Notes under the pieces: generated by a model
Seen by the model: only the letters and a program-made list of their open reading frames with translations
Databases searched by the model: none
Told to the model about the DNA's origin: nothing
Shown here: one piece after another, positions 33,980-42,262 of the stretch
How positions within the stretch are numbered: the stretch's first letter is position 1
Layout: every line of letters begins with the position of its first letter
From: Oscillospiraceae bacterium
GTDB taxonomy: Bacteria; Bacillota; Clostridia; Oscillospirales; Acutalibacteraceae
NCBI GenBank assembly: GCA_902792985.1
Contig: CADBBT010000005.1
Coordinates: forward strand, 61,089-125,088
Direction of reading: 5' to 3'
DNA length: 64,000 bases
Made by a program: the position numbers and the translations under genes

Positions 33980-35332
33980 TTAGAATTTCAGCACGCCGAG
34001 TCCTTCCAGCACGCTGGAGACAAGGATCGCAAAGATGAAGATCGGCGCGACCCACTTGACCATGGCGACATAGAACTTTTTCATCGTGAACGGGCCGTTG
34101 AGCTCGACCTCGCTGATGATGGCGTCGGGCTTGATCACAAAGCCCACCATGACGCAGGTCAGCATGCCCACCAGCGGCAGCAGAACGCTGTTGGAAACAA
34201 AATCAAGGAAGTCAAGGATGCTGAAGCCGAAGATCGTCACGCCGTCCCAGATGCCGAAACCGAGCGAACAGACGATACCGAGCACAATGCCGTAAACGGC
34301 AACAATGGCGGTCGCCTTGCCGCGGCCCATTTTGAACGAGTCGATCAAACCGGAAACGATCGCTTCCATGATGGACACGGAGCTTGTGATTGCCGCAAAG
34401 AGCACAAGGAAGAAGAACAGCGCGCCGATGATGCCGCCGCCGGGCAGACTGTTGAACACCTTCGGGAGCGTCACGAACATCAGCGACGGACCTTTGCCGA
34501 GCGCTGCGCTGTCGCCGCCGGAGAACACAAACACGGACGGAATGATCATCAGGCCGGCAAGGAAGGCGATCGCCGTGTCGAAGATCTCGATCTGGCGCGT
34601 CGCTTTTTCAATGTGCTCCTCTTTCGAGAAGTAGGAGCCGTAGGTGATCATGATGCCCATCGCGAGGGACATGGAATAGAAGAGCTGTCCGAGCGCGGCA
34701 AGGAAGGTTTTGATGCTCAGATCCTTGATGTTCGGCAGCAGGTAATATTTCACGCCTGCACCGGCGCCGGGACGCGTGATGACATAGATCGAAAGGCCGA
34801 CCGTGATAAGCACGAGCGCCGGCATGAGGATGCGCGAAAGCTTTTCGATGCCGCGGTTTACGCCGAAGACGATGACCAGCGTGGTTGCGAGGATGAAGAT
34901 CAAGAACCAGATCAGCGGATCTGTCGTGTTGGAGATGTAACCGCCGAAGTAGGAATCCTGCGCCGCCTCGGCCACTTTTCCGGTTGCCATGACGAAGGTG
35001 TATTTCGTCACCCAGCCGCCGATCAGACAGTAATACGGGAAGATGAGCACCGGCACGAGCGTTGCGATCTTGCCCAGCCAGCCCCATTTTTTGTTCAGCG
35101 CGCCGAAAGCCTTCATCGGGCTGAGCTGCGTTTTTCTGCCGATGGCGATCTCCGTGACCATCAGCACAAAGCCGAAGGTGATCGCAAGCACGATATACAC
35201 CAGCAGGAACATGCCGCCGCCGTATTTTGCGGCAAGATATGGGAATCGCCAAAGATTGCCCAGACCGACCGCCGAACCGGCCGCCGCCAGGACAAAGCCG
35301 AGCTTGCCCTGAAATGTACTGCGTTTTTCCAT
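33980..35332 (-). CDS. Sodium-dependent transporter, NSS/SNF family
   Basis: 450 residues, eleven to twelve membrane helices. The opening is the NSS signature (GKLGFVLAAAGSAVGLGNLW, then RFPYLAAKYGGGMFLLVYIV), which forms the Na+ and substrate site; helix 6 carries LAALGQLFYSMSLAMGIMIT and helix 8 FFFLVLFAAITSSVSIMEA. Bacterial relatives of LeuT take up amino acids with Na+; this length and the tyrosine-lacking helix 1 match the MhsT/Tyt-like bacterial group, so an aromatic or branched amino acid is likely. AAAGGAGAG upstream of the ATG at 35332. Confidence 0.93.
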   Translation of the reverse strand: MEKRSTFQGKLGFVLAAAGSAVGLGNLWRFPYLAAKYGGGMFLLVYIVLAITFGFVLMVTEIAIGRKTQLSPMKAFGALNKKWGWLGKIATLVPVLIFPYYCLIGGWVTKYTFVMATGKVAEAAQDSYFGGYISNTTDPLIWFLIFILATTLVIVFGVNRGIEKLSRILMPALVLITVGLSIYVITRPGAGAGVKYYLLPNIKDLSIKTFLAALGQLFYSMSLAMGIMITYGSYFSKEEHIEKATRQIEIFDTAIAFLAGLMIIPSVFVFSGGDSAALGKGPSLMFVTLPKVFNSLPGGGIIGALFFFLVLFAAITSSVSIMEAIVSGLIDSFKMGRGKATAIVAVYGIVLGIVCSLGFGIWDGVTIFGFSILDFLDFVSNSVLLPLVGMLTCVMVGFVIKPDAIISEVELNGPFTMKKFYVAMVKWVAPIFIFAILVSSVLEGLGVLKF

Positions 35333-35365
35333 AATACTTTTATCTCTCTCCTTTTTTTAAAATAA

Positions 35366-35406
35366 AAAGCTGCCGCACATTGACTGCTCAATGGTCAGCA
35401 GCTTTT
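35366..35406 (-). terminator. Terminator of peptide gene F
   Basis: AAAAGCTGC (35366-35374) pairs with GCAGCTTTT (35398-35406), enclosing a smaller TGACTGCTCAATGGTCA arm. On the minus strand it follows the peptide F stop by 12 nt. Confidence 0.8.
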
Positions 35407-35417
35407 GGTTCTGTTGT

Positions 35418-35558
35418 TTATTCCGCCTGCGCCGACTGGTCAGCGATGTTCAAAAAGCTCTTGAGCAGGTCGATGAGCTGGCCGATGCCTTCGATGCTGC
35501 CGAGGTTCTTGAGCAGATCGATCACCTGATTTACAAGCGCAATGAGTCTGTCTTTCAT
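35418..35558 (-). CDS. Leaderless amphipathic peptide F (46 residues)
   Basis: MKDRLIALVNQVIDLLKNLG then SIEGIGQLIDLLKSFLNIAD and QSAQAE. Two similar amphipathic helices (VIDLLKNLG and LIDLLKSFLN) joined by a glycine turn, an internal duplication. No signal peptide. CAGGAGG 8 nt upstream, a perfect promoter at 35606-35634 and a terminator after the stop make it a complete independent unit. The MKD start resembles the truncated peptide at 1-69. Confidence 0.82.
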   Translation of the reverse strand: MKDRLIALVNQVIDLLKNLGSIEGIGQLIDLLKSFLNIADQSAQAE

Positions 35559-35605
35559 CTGATTGTCCTCCTGCAAGTATTCTGACCTTCAAAATCAGTA
35601 CATCG

Positions 35606-35634
35606 ATTATAGCATAGCGGCCCGCGTTTTGCAA
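35606..35634 (-). promoter_or_regulatory. Promoter of peptide gene F
   Basis: Minus-strand TTGCAA (35629-35634), 17-nt spacer, TATAAT (35606-35611). Confidence 0.85.
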
Positions 35635-35724
35635 GCGTTGCGCCAAAAAAGGCGCAGAAAATATTATAAACGATTAAAAGAAAGCCGCGCGTCAAAAAAT
35701 CGGACGTGTTTTTTTGGAAAGCAG

Positions 35725-35753
35725 TTGACAAACGGTGCATTTTGCTATAAAAT
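35725..35753 (+). promoter_or_regulatory. Promoter of ddh-lysA
   Basis: TTGACA (35725-35730), 17-nt spacer, TAAAAT (35748-35753). The leader to the ATG at 35852 is about 90 nt; I did not find the conserved lysine-riboswitch core in it. Confidence 0.75.
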
Positions 35754-35851
35754 AGTTACAATATTTTTTCGGAGATGGACGTAATGGGGCGGCACTTTGT
35801 TTGCTGTTCCCTTTTTTCATAAGTCATCGCCGGCAGAAAGGATCTTTTGCT

Positions 35852-36829
35852 ATGAAAATTGCAATTTACGGTTACGGAAACCTCGGACGCGGCGTGGAGT
35901 GCGCCATCCGCCAAAACGACGATATGGAGCTGTTCGGCGTGTTTACCCGCCGCGACCCCGCGACGCTCAAAACGCTCACCGGCGCAGCGGTCTTTGCCGC
36001 AGACAGCATTGAGCAGTACAAGGATGAGATCGACCTTGTGATCATCTGCGGCGGCAGCGCAACGGATCTGCCTAAGATGACGCCGCGCCTTGCGGAAACA
36101 TTCAACGTGATCGACTCGTTCGACACCCACGCGAACATTCCCACGCATTACGCCGCCGTTGACGCAGCAGCCGCAAAAAGCGGCCATATCGCCCTCATCT
36201 CCGCCGGTTGGGATCCCGGTCTGTTTTCCCTCAATCGCCTGTATGCGGGCTCTATCCTGCCCGACGGCGCGGATTACACCTTCTGGGGCCGCGGCGTGAG
36301 CCAGGGACATTCCGACGCCGTGCGCCGCATCGACGGTGTGAAGGACGCAAGACAATATACCGTTCCCGTGCCCGCAGCGCTGGACAAGGTGCGCTCCGGT
36401 TCCATGCCGACGCTTTCCACCCGCGAAAAGCACACGCGCGAATGCTTTGTCGTTGCCGAGGACGGCGCGGACAAAGCGGCGATTGAAACGGCGATCAAGA
36501 CCATGCCGAACTATTTCTCCGATTACGACACCACCGTGACCTTCATCACAGAAGAAGAGATGCAGAAAAACCACGCTGCCCTGCCCCACGGCGGCTTTGT
36601 CATCCGCACCGGCAAGACCGGGCTGAACGGCGAACACACGCACACGATCGAATACAGCCTGAAACTTGACTCCAACCCGGAATTCACCGCCAGCGTCCTT
36701 GTCGCCTGTGCCAGAGCGCTTTGCAAAATGAAAGCGCGCGGCGATTCCGGCTGCAAGACCGTGTTTGACATCGCTCCCGCCGACCTTTCCCCGAAAAGCA
36801 GAGAAGAGATCATCGCAAAGATGCTGTAA
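35852..36829 (+). CDS. ddh: meso-Diaminopimelate D-dehydrogenase
   Basis: 325 residues. The Rossmann NADPH site opens the protein (IAIYGYGNLGRGVECAI), and the family segments CGGSATDLPKMTPRLAE, DSFDTHANIPTHY, ISAGWDPGLFSLNRLY and WGRGVSQGHSDAVRRIDGV identify Ddh. It makes meso-diaminopimelate in one step from tetrahydrodipicolinate, ammonia and NADPH, for peptidoglycan and lysine. ATG 35852 with AGAAAGGA upstream is preferred to an in-frame earlier codon that lacks a binding site. Co-transcribed with lysA (24-bp gap). Confidence 0.96.
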   Translation: MKIAIYGYGNLGRGVECAIRQNDDMELFGVFTRRDPATLKTLTGAAVFAADSIEQYKDEIDLVIICGGSATDLPKMTPRLAETFNVIDSFDTHANIPTHYAAVDAAAAKSGHIALISAGWDPGLFSLNRLYAGSILPDGADYTFWGRGVSQGHSDAVRRIDGVKDARQYTVPVPAALDKVRSGSMPTLSTREKHTRECFVVAEDGADKAAIETAIKTMPNYFSDYDTTVTFITEEEMQKNHAALPHGGFVIRTGKTGLNGEHTHTIEYSLKLDSNPEFTASVLVACARALCKMKARGDSGCKTVFDIAPADLSPKSREEIIAKML

Positions 36830-36853
36830 ACCAAAAAGAAAGAGGACATTGCC

Positions 36854-38179
36854 ATGGCTGAAAAAGACATTGCCGCCCGGTTCCCCTGTGAAAACCTGAC
36901 AATCGGCGCAAACGGACACCTGTTTTTTGCCGGACACGACACCGTCGCGCTCGCAAGCGAATACGGCACGCCGCTGTATCTGATGGACGAGGCGCGTGTG
37001 CGCCGGAACTGCCGCACCTACAAAGCCGCGTTCAAAGCCTGCTACCCGGAAGGCTCTCTGCCGCTCTACGCCGGAAAAGCAAACGCGTTCAAGCAGATCT
37101 ATCGCATCATGCGCGAAGAGGATATGGGCATCGACGTGGTCTCCTGCGGCGAAATTTACACCGCAAAAAGCGCCGGGTTCGATATGAGCCGCGCATTCTT
37201 CCACGGCAACAACAAGACCGACGCGGACATCGCCTTCGCGATGGACGCGGGCGTGGGCGTGTTTGTTGCGGACAACGCCGAAGAAGTGCTTGCCATTGAA
37301 GCGGAAGCAGCCAAGCGTGAAACCGTGCAAAGCATTGTGCTGCGGTTGACGCCGGGCATTGACACGCACACCTACGCCGCGGTCAACACCGGCAAGGTCG
37401 ATTCCAAATTCGGCAATGCCATCGCCACCGGCCAGGCGGAGTCCATCACCCGCCTTGCGCTCGCGCAAAGCCACATCAAGCTGCTGGGCTATCACTGCCA
37501 CATCGGCTCGCAGGTGTTCACCGAAGACGTCTTTGAGCGCGCCGCGGTCATCATGATCGAATTCATGGCCGATATGCGGCAAAAGCTCGGCTTCACCGCC
37601 AAAGCACTCAATCTCGGCGGCGGCTACGGCGTGCGCTACACGACCGACGATCCCGTGCTCGACATCGGCGAAAAGATCGCTTCGGTCAGCGCCACGCTCA
37701 AAGCGGCGTGCGCACGCGCGGATTTCCCGGTTCCGCAAATCTTCATGGAGCCCGGCCGCAGCATCGTTGCCGACGCGGGCCTGACGCTTTACACCGTGGG
37801 CGCACTCAAGCAAATTCCGGGCTACAAAAACTACGTCTCCATCGACGGCGGCATGCCCGACAACCCGCGCTTTGCGCTTTACGGTTCGCGCTACACCTGC
37901 CTTTGCGCCAACCGCATCACCGAAGACTGCGATCTGACCGCCTCGCTGGTCGGACGCTGCTGCGAAAGCGGTGACATCATTCAGGAAAACGTCCCCTTCC
38001 CGGCGACGATCACGCGCGGCGACATTGTTGCCGTTTGCACCACGGGCGCGTACAACTACGCCATGGCGTCGAATTACAACCGCCTGCCCCGCCCCGCAAC
38101 GGTCATGCTCACCGAAACGGACAGCTATGTTGCGGTGAAGCGCGAGACGTTTGAGGATCTTGCGCATTTGGATGTGTGA
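36854..38179 (+). CDS. lysA: Diaminopimelate decarboxylase
   Basis: 441 residues, PLP-dependent alanine-racemase-fold decarboxylase. PLP lysine in LPLYAGKANAFKQIYRI, the glycine loop NLGGGYGVRY, the EPGRSIVADAG phosphate-binding motif and the C-terminal catalytic GRCCESGDII with CTTGAYNYAMASNYNR are all present. Converts meso-DAP to lysine. Together with ddh it forms a compact last-steps-of-lysine operon. Confidence 0.96.
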   Translation: MAEKDIAARFPCENLTIGANGHLFFAGHDTVALASEYGTPLYLMDEARVRRNCRTYKAAFKACYPEGSLPLYAGKANAFKQIYRIMREEDMGIDVVSCGEIYTAKSAGFDMSRAFFHGNNKTDADIAFAMDAGVGVFVADNAEEVLAIEAEAAKRETVQSIVLRLTPGIDTHTYAAVNTGKVDSKFGNAIATGQAESITRLALAQSHIKLLGYHCHIGSQVFTEDVFERAAVIMIEFMADMRQKLGFTAKALNLGGGYGVRYTTDDPVLDIGEKIASVSATLKAACARADFPVPQIFMEPGRSIVADAGLTLYTVGALKQIPGYKNYVSIDGGMPDNPRFALYGSRYTCLCANRITEDCDLTASLVGRCCESGDIIQENVPFPATITRGDIVAVCTTGAYNYAMASNYNRLPRPATVMLTETDSYVAVKRETFEDLAHLDV

Positions 38180-38186
38180 GACAGTC

Positions 38187-38213
38187 GTTAGTCGGTAGCT
38201 GTTAGCTGTTAGC
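38187..38213. repeat. GTTAGCT heptamer repeat
   Basis: GTTAGTCGGTAGCTGTTAGC then TGTTAGC: degenerate 7-mer units ending in AGCGAATAGGAAAG. The same repeat with GCGAAAAGGAAAG stands at 41736-41774, also just after a gene's stop codon. Confidence 0.75.
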
Positions 38214-38221
38214 GAATAGGA

Positions 38222-38367
38222 AAGGGTCAGTTGCAAAATAGACGATTCGAAAAAACATGCATAAAAAGAAGACGCTTTCAGAGGCCGTTTGCCGCTGAAA
38301 AGCGTCTTTTCTTTGATTGAATTCTTTGTGCAAGTTGCTGTTGGATTTCTTTTTTCAACTGACCCTT
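38222..38367 (+). terminator. lysA terminator inside a larger closed stem
   Basis: Inner stem AAGACGCTTTCAG (38269-38281) with CTGAAAAGCGTCTT (38295-38308, one bulge) and a T-rich tail. It is enclosed by a perfect 12-bp stem AAGGGTCAGTTG (38222-38233) with CAACTGACCCTT (38356-38367). The inner part is a sound terminator; the outer stem is unexplained. Confidence 0.75.
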
Positions 38368-38420
38368 GCTTTTTTCCTCGTCCACGCTTCCTCTTCCCCG
38401 CAATATGTCAACTTAAGGGT

Positions 38421-38717
38421 AAAGCCTTCCCCATTTCAATGGGGCAAGGATCTCCTTCTGAAAGGGCAAGATGGGTTCGCTTTTATTCACAGGTAGTTAC
38501 AAGAATGTCTGCTTGTTAGAATATAATTTGCAAAATAAGATGATGATTTTTCGTTTCACCATTAAGCTCATTAAAGCCACTATTCATAAGTAAAGCATTT
38601 TGTAACGAACCTTACGGCAAAAGAGCACCTAACTTGCCTTCCCCGTCCCACGGGGAAGGGGGACCGCACGCCGCAAGGCGTGTGGTGGATGAGGTTTGCG
38701 CGGGGAAGGCTTTTTCA
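38421..38717 (-). mobile_element. MITE-like element, copy 1
   Basis: Outer ends AAAGCCTTCCCC (38421-38432) and GGGGAAGGCTTT (38703-38714) are inverted repeats. The core 38464-38637, read on the minus strand, begins GGGCAAGTTAGGTGCTCTTT and ends with ATAAAAGCGAACCCATCTTG, closely matching the core of the element at 47513-47697. About 300 bp, no transposase, AT-rich core in GC-rich surroundings: a miniature inverted-repeat element. It sits between the 3' ends of lysA and putP. Some of the right end matches the REP-like region at 33607. Confidence 0.7.
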
Positions 38718-38826
38718 TTTCAAAAAGCGCAGCCGAGCACTTTGCCGAATGGCAAACAAAAAAGCTGCGGCGCCCTCCAAAAAAAACGGAAGACGCCGCA
38801 AAAAAGTTCCCCTCAGATTTCTCCAT

Positions 38827-40332
38827 TTATTCTTCGCCGAAGCCCGGAGCGGTCGCCTTTTCAAAGATTGCAACCACGTCTTTTTCCGGCGCTTTGTCGA
38901 GCAGCGAGACAACGACACAGGCGATGAAGCCGCAGATGAAGCCCGGAACGATCTCGTAAACGCCCGTTGAAGCGGACAGGGTCAGCAGCCATACAACGTC
39001 GACCACAGCGCCGCAAACCACGCCGGCGATGGCGCCCTTGTAGGTCATGCGCTTCCAGAACAGGGAGAGGATGATGACGGGACCGAAGGCAGCGCCGAAG
39101 CCGCCCCAGGCGTTTTCCACCATGTTCATGATGGCGGCAGCGCCCTCACCGCGGCTGCTTGCGATCAAAAACGCAACACCGGCGGCGATCAGCACAACCA
39201 GACGGCCGACCCAGAGCACTTCCTTGTCGGAGGCGTTCTTGCGGAAGATCGGCTTATAGATGTCTGCCGTGAAGGAGGAGGAGGCCACAAGAAGCTGGGA
39301 GTCGGCGGTGCTCATCGCAGCGGCAACAATGGCTGAAAGCAAGACGCCGGCAATGAACGGCGGGAACAGGTCGGATGCAAAGCGGATGAAGATGCGCTCC
39401 TGCAGACCTGCGTCCACAAGCTCCTGACCGTAGAACGTGCGGCCGAGGATGGCGATGACGATTGCAGAGCCAAGGGAGAGAATGACCCAGATGATGGCGA
39501 CCGTGGCGCTCTTTTTGACGAGCGAGGGCTTTTTGATGGACATGAAACGTACAAGGATGTGCGGCATACCGAAGTAGCCCAGACCCCAGCCGAAGCCGGA
39601 AACGATGTCCTGCCACGAGGCGCTGAACGGGTTCGGGTTGAACTCGTTGATCGTGCCGTCCGCAAGGGTAAAGCTCAGCTTGCTCATATCCGGATCCTTG
39701 AACAGCAGAACGATGATGGGGATCGCAAGCAGCGCAAGGAGCATCATCATGCCCTGGAAGAAGTCGGTCCAGCAAACGGCTTTGAAGCCGCCGGTGAAGG
39801 TATAGGCGATGATGATGAGCGCGAAGATCGCCAGCGCAAGGGTGTCATGGCCTTCCAGCTGCGGCACGACCTTCAGCAGCACGGTTTTGCCCGCGACGAA
39901 GGAGGATGCAACATAGATCGTGAAGAACACGAGGAACACGATGGCGCAGATGATCTGCAGCGCGGGATTCTTGGCCGCAAAGCGGTTTTTCAAATACTGC
40001 GGCAGGGTGATGGAATCGTTTGCCGCGGCAGAAAAATTACGCAGCCGCTTGGCAACGAAAATCCAGTTTGCGATGGTGCCGAGCGCCAGACCGATGCCGA
40101 TCCAGACCTTGCCCATACCGAACGCGAGGATGGAGCCCGGAAATCCCATCAGCAGCCAGCCGCTCATATCGGACGCCTGTGCGCTCATGGCGGCAACCCA
40201 GGGACCCATGGCGCGGCCGCCGAGGAAGTATTCCTTTTCGCCCGTTCCCTTGGAGCGGAAGAAGAAGAACAGACCGATGCCGAGCACGAGTGCGAAATAG
40301 AGGATAAACGCGAGTAATTCTGCATTGAACAT
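38827..40332 (-). CDS. putP: Sodium/proline symporter (SSS family, PutP type)
   Basis: 501 residues, thirteen predicted membrane helices. The N-terminus has the PutP pattern GLFFFFRSKGTGEKEYFLGG then RAMGPWVAAMSAQASDMSGW; the sodium-solute-symporter signature region is FTGGFKAVCWTDFFQG, and AMSTADSQLLVASSSFT holds the conserved Na+-site serines. Imports proline with Na+. AAAGGAAG precedes the ATG at 40332. Confidence 0.92.
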   Translation of the reverse strand: MFNAELLAFILYFALVLGIGLFFFFRSKGTGEKEYFLGGRAMGPWVAAMSAQASDMSGWLLMGFPGSILAFGMGKVWIGIGLALGTIANWIFVAKRLRNFSAAANDSITLPQYLKNRFAAKNPALQIICAIVFLVFFTIYVASSFVAGKTVLLKVVPQLEGHDTLALAIFALIIIAYTFTGGFKAVCWTDFFQGMMMLLALLAIPIIVLLFKDPDMSKLSFTLADGTINEFNPNPFSASWQDIVSGFGWGLGYFGMPHILVRFMSIKKPSLVKKSATVAIIWVILSLGSAIVIAILGRTFYGQELVDAGLQERIFIRFASDLFPPFIAGVLLSAIVAAAMSTADSQLLVASSSFTADIYKPIFRKNASDKEVLWVGRLVVLIAAGVAFLIASSRGEGAAAIMNMVENAWGGFGAAFGPVIILSLFWKRMTYKGAIAGVVCGAVVDVVWLLTLSASTGVYEIVPGFICGFIACVVVSLLDKAPEKDVVAIFEKATAPGFGEE

Positions 40333-40525
40333 TGTTTGTCTTCCTTTCGTTTTAAAATGACTCGCCTATTTTATCATACTTTTCACCGAAATGCAATAGA
40401 GAACGAAGTATAGACTGTATTCTATACTAATTTACACATATTTTAAAATATTCTTTGCTTTTGTTGGAATAATAATTATACGAAACAAAATACATAAAAA
40501 AGAAGATTTAAAAAACGAGTGCCCT

Positions 40526-40554
40526 TTGACTTTTCCGCCCCGCTGTGTTAAGAT
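40526..40554 (+). promoter_or_regulatory. Promoter of the MFS transporter gene
   Basis: TTGACT (40526-40531), 17-nt spacer, TAAGAT (40549-40554), 27 nt before the ATG at 40582. Confidence 0.7.
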
Positions 40555-40581
40555 AAGGTATCCTGTATCGGGAGCGATTTC

Positions 40582-41745
40582 ATGACACTTTTGCTTTGCA
40601 TCATTTACCTCGGCTTTGTTGCGCTCGGGCTGCCGGATTCCCTGTTCGGCACGGCGTGGCCGATTTTGCAGCCGCAGCTTGACGTGCCGCTTTCCTACGC
40701 GGGCTTTGTCACGATGACGATCTCCGGCGGAACGATCCTCGCGAGCCTGCTCTCCGACCGACTGACCTACCGTTTCGGCGCGGCAAAGGTCACGGCGTTC
40801 AGCGTTGCCGCAACCGCATTGGCCCTGCTCGGCTTTTCAAATGCGACCGCCTTTTGGCAGCTTGTGGCGTGCGCGGTGCCGCTCGGACTCGGCGCAGGTG
40901 CGGTGGACGCGGCGCTGAACAATTATGTTGCGCTGCATTTTTCGTCGCGCCACATGAGCTGGCTGCACTGCTTTTGGGGCGTCGGCGCCAGCATCAGCCC
41001 CTACATCATGGGCTTCTGGCTTTCGCGCGACCTGCGCTGGGATCGCGGGTATCTGACCGTCGGCTGCATCCTCGCCGTGATGAGCGTGCTGTTGTTTGTG
41101 AGCCTTCCGCTTTGGAAGAGCGGCGACACAAACAGCGAAGAGACGCAGCGCACCGCGCCCAAAACACTGCGGCAGATCGCCGCGCTGCCCGGCATTTTTT
41201 ATGTGCTGTTCGGCTTTTTCGCCTATTGCGCGATCGAGGGCATCGCGTTTGTTTGGACAAGCAGCTACCTTGTGCGCGAACGTGCCGTTTCGGCGGAAAG
41301 CGCCGCGCGGTTTGCCTCGCTGTTTTACCTCGGCATGACATTCAGCCGGTTTGTCATGGGCTTTTTTGCCGACCGGCTCGGCGACAAACGCTCCATCTAT
41401 CTCGGCTATGCACTTTGCTTTGCGGGGCTGATCCTCGCGGCGCTGCCGGGCCTTCCCGTCTGGGTCTGCCTTGCCGGGCTGCTGATTGCAGGCTTCGGCT
41501 GCGGCCCGATCTATCCGTCCATCATTCACGCAACACCGGACGTGTTCGGCAAGGAAAACTCGCAGGCAGTCGTCGGCGTGCAGATGGCGGCTGCCTATAC
41601 GGGTACGACATTCATGCCGCCGCTGTTCGGCGTGATCGCAAACCGGTTTTCGCTTTCGCTGTTTCCGTTCTTTCTGCTGGGATTTGCCGTGCTCGGGTGC
41701 GGGTTTATCCGGCTGCTGTATCGGAAGAGAGCGGTTAGCTGCTAG
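40582..41745 (+). CDS. MFS transporter, FucP/YfkF-like
   Basis: 387 residues, twelve membrane helices. Opening YLGFVALGLPDSLFGTAWPI is typical of the MFS subfamily that includes sugar permease-like FucP and bacterial MdfA-unrelated YfkF proteins. The loop 2-3 motif is DRLTYRFGAAKVTAF and the second half repeats it as FFADRLGDKRSIYLG. GLGAGAVDAALNNYVA in helix 5 is conserved in that group. Substrate unknown; import of a sugar or metabolite is more likely than drug export. Confidence 0.85.
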   Translation: MTLLLCIIYLGFVALGLPDSLFGTAWPILQPQLDVPLSYAGFVTMTISGGTILASLLSDRLTYRFGAAKVTAFSVAATALALLGFSNATAFWQLVACAVPLGLGAGAVDAALNNYVALHFSSRHMSWLHCFWGVGASISPYIMGFWLSRDLRWDRGYLTVGCILAVMSVLLFVSLPLWKSGDTNSEETQRTAPKTLRQIAALPGIFYVLFGFFAYCAIEGIAFVWTSSYLVRERAVSAESAARFASLFYLGMTFSRFVMGFFADRLGDKRSIYLGYALCFAGLILAALPGLPVWVCLAGLLIAGFGCGPIYPSIIHATPDVFGKENSQAVVGVQMAAAYTGTTFMPPLFGVIANRFSLSLFPFFLLGFAVLGCGFIRLLYRKRAVSC

Positions 41746-41767
41746 CTGTTAGCTGTTAGCTGTTAGC
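41736..41767. repeat. GTTAGCT heptamer repeat, overlapping the MFS stop
   Basis: Four GTTAGCT/GCTAGCT units followed by GCGAAAAGGAAAG, matching 38187-38220. The first units overlap the last codons and stop of the MFS gene (…VSC, stop 41745), so the repeat has grown into or formed the 3' end of the coding sequence. Confidence 0.8.
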
Positions 41768-41908
41768 GAAAAGGAAAGCCTCGCCGTGGATGAGAACCGC
41801 GGCGGGGCTTTTGAGGTGTTGACGTGGAACCGTATGATGTGGGAAAGGTTTGTGTTACATGCCCTTGATGTTTCGGCTTTGATCTGCGGGAAAAAAGTCT
41901 TTCCTTTC

Positions 41909-42087
41909 GCGCTTTCCGCTCTTTTGCGCGCAGCGTTGCTGCGCGCACGCGGCGGCGGGATGAACCGTGCGACGCACGGTTCAAAAAACGAAGCGTTGCT
42001 TCGTTTTCCGCGCGGCATCTGCCGCGCGGTCCCGCCGCCGCCTTTCGCGCACGGCGAAGCCGTGCGCAGGGGCGTTGCGGAAAGCGC
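41909..42087. repeat. Branched multi-hairpin element, copy 3 (most complete)
   Basis: Outermost stem GCGCTTTCCGC (41909-41919) pairs with GCGGAAAGCGC (42077-42087). Inside, in order: arm 41926-41946 (GCGCGCAGC/gtt/GCTGCGCGC); closing stem CGGCGGCGGGA (41950-41960) with 42030-42040; within that, arms 41962-41982, 41985-42007 and 42008-42029; then arm 42047-42067 (GCGCACGGC/gaa/GCCGTGCGC). All stems are perfect. Between the convergent 3' ends of the MFS and pyrH genes. Confidence 0.9.
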
Positions 42088-42109
42088 AGCGTTTCAAACC
42101 ACACCCGTC

Positions 42110-42262
42110 AACCTCACCCACCACACGCCTCTCCACTCTCAACGCTCCAACCTCCACTCTTCCCTTAATCCCTCAGCCCCTTATCCCCTCAACGAAAAAG
42201 GACGGCTCTCGGCCGCCCATTTTTTATTGCAAATTACGCATTACGAATTACGCATTGCAAAT
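42110..42262. repeat. Low-complexity and heptamer repeats with pyrH terminator
   Basis: CTCCACTCTC/CAACCTCCACTC-type units, then a hairpin GGACGGC/tctcg/GCCGCCC with flanking A and T runs (about 42198-42226) that serves as the leftward terminator of pyrH, then tandem ATTACGC/ATTACGA heptamers up to the pyrH stop codon. Confidence 0.7.

Noticed and set aside
35754-35851. Possible lysine riboswitch upstream of ddh-lysA
   Set aside because: The leader is too short and lacks the conserved five-way-junction core; no terminator/antiterminator pair.
35756-38236. Very long open frame (over 800 codons) on the minus strand opposite ddh-lysA
   Set aside because: It is the antisense shadow of two clear lysine-pathway genes in GC-rich sequence; composition is histidine/arginine-rich with no family features and no ribosome binding site.
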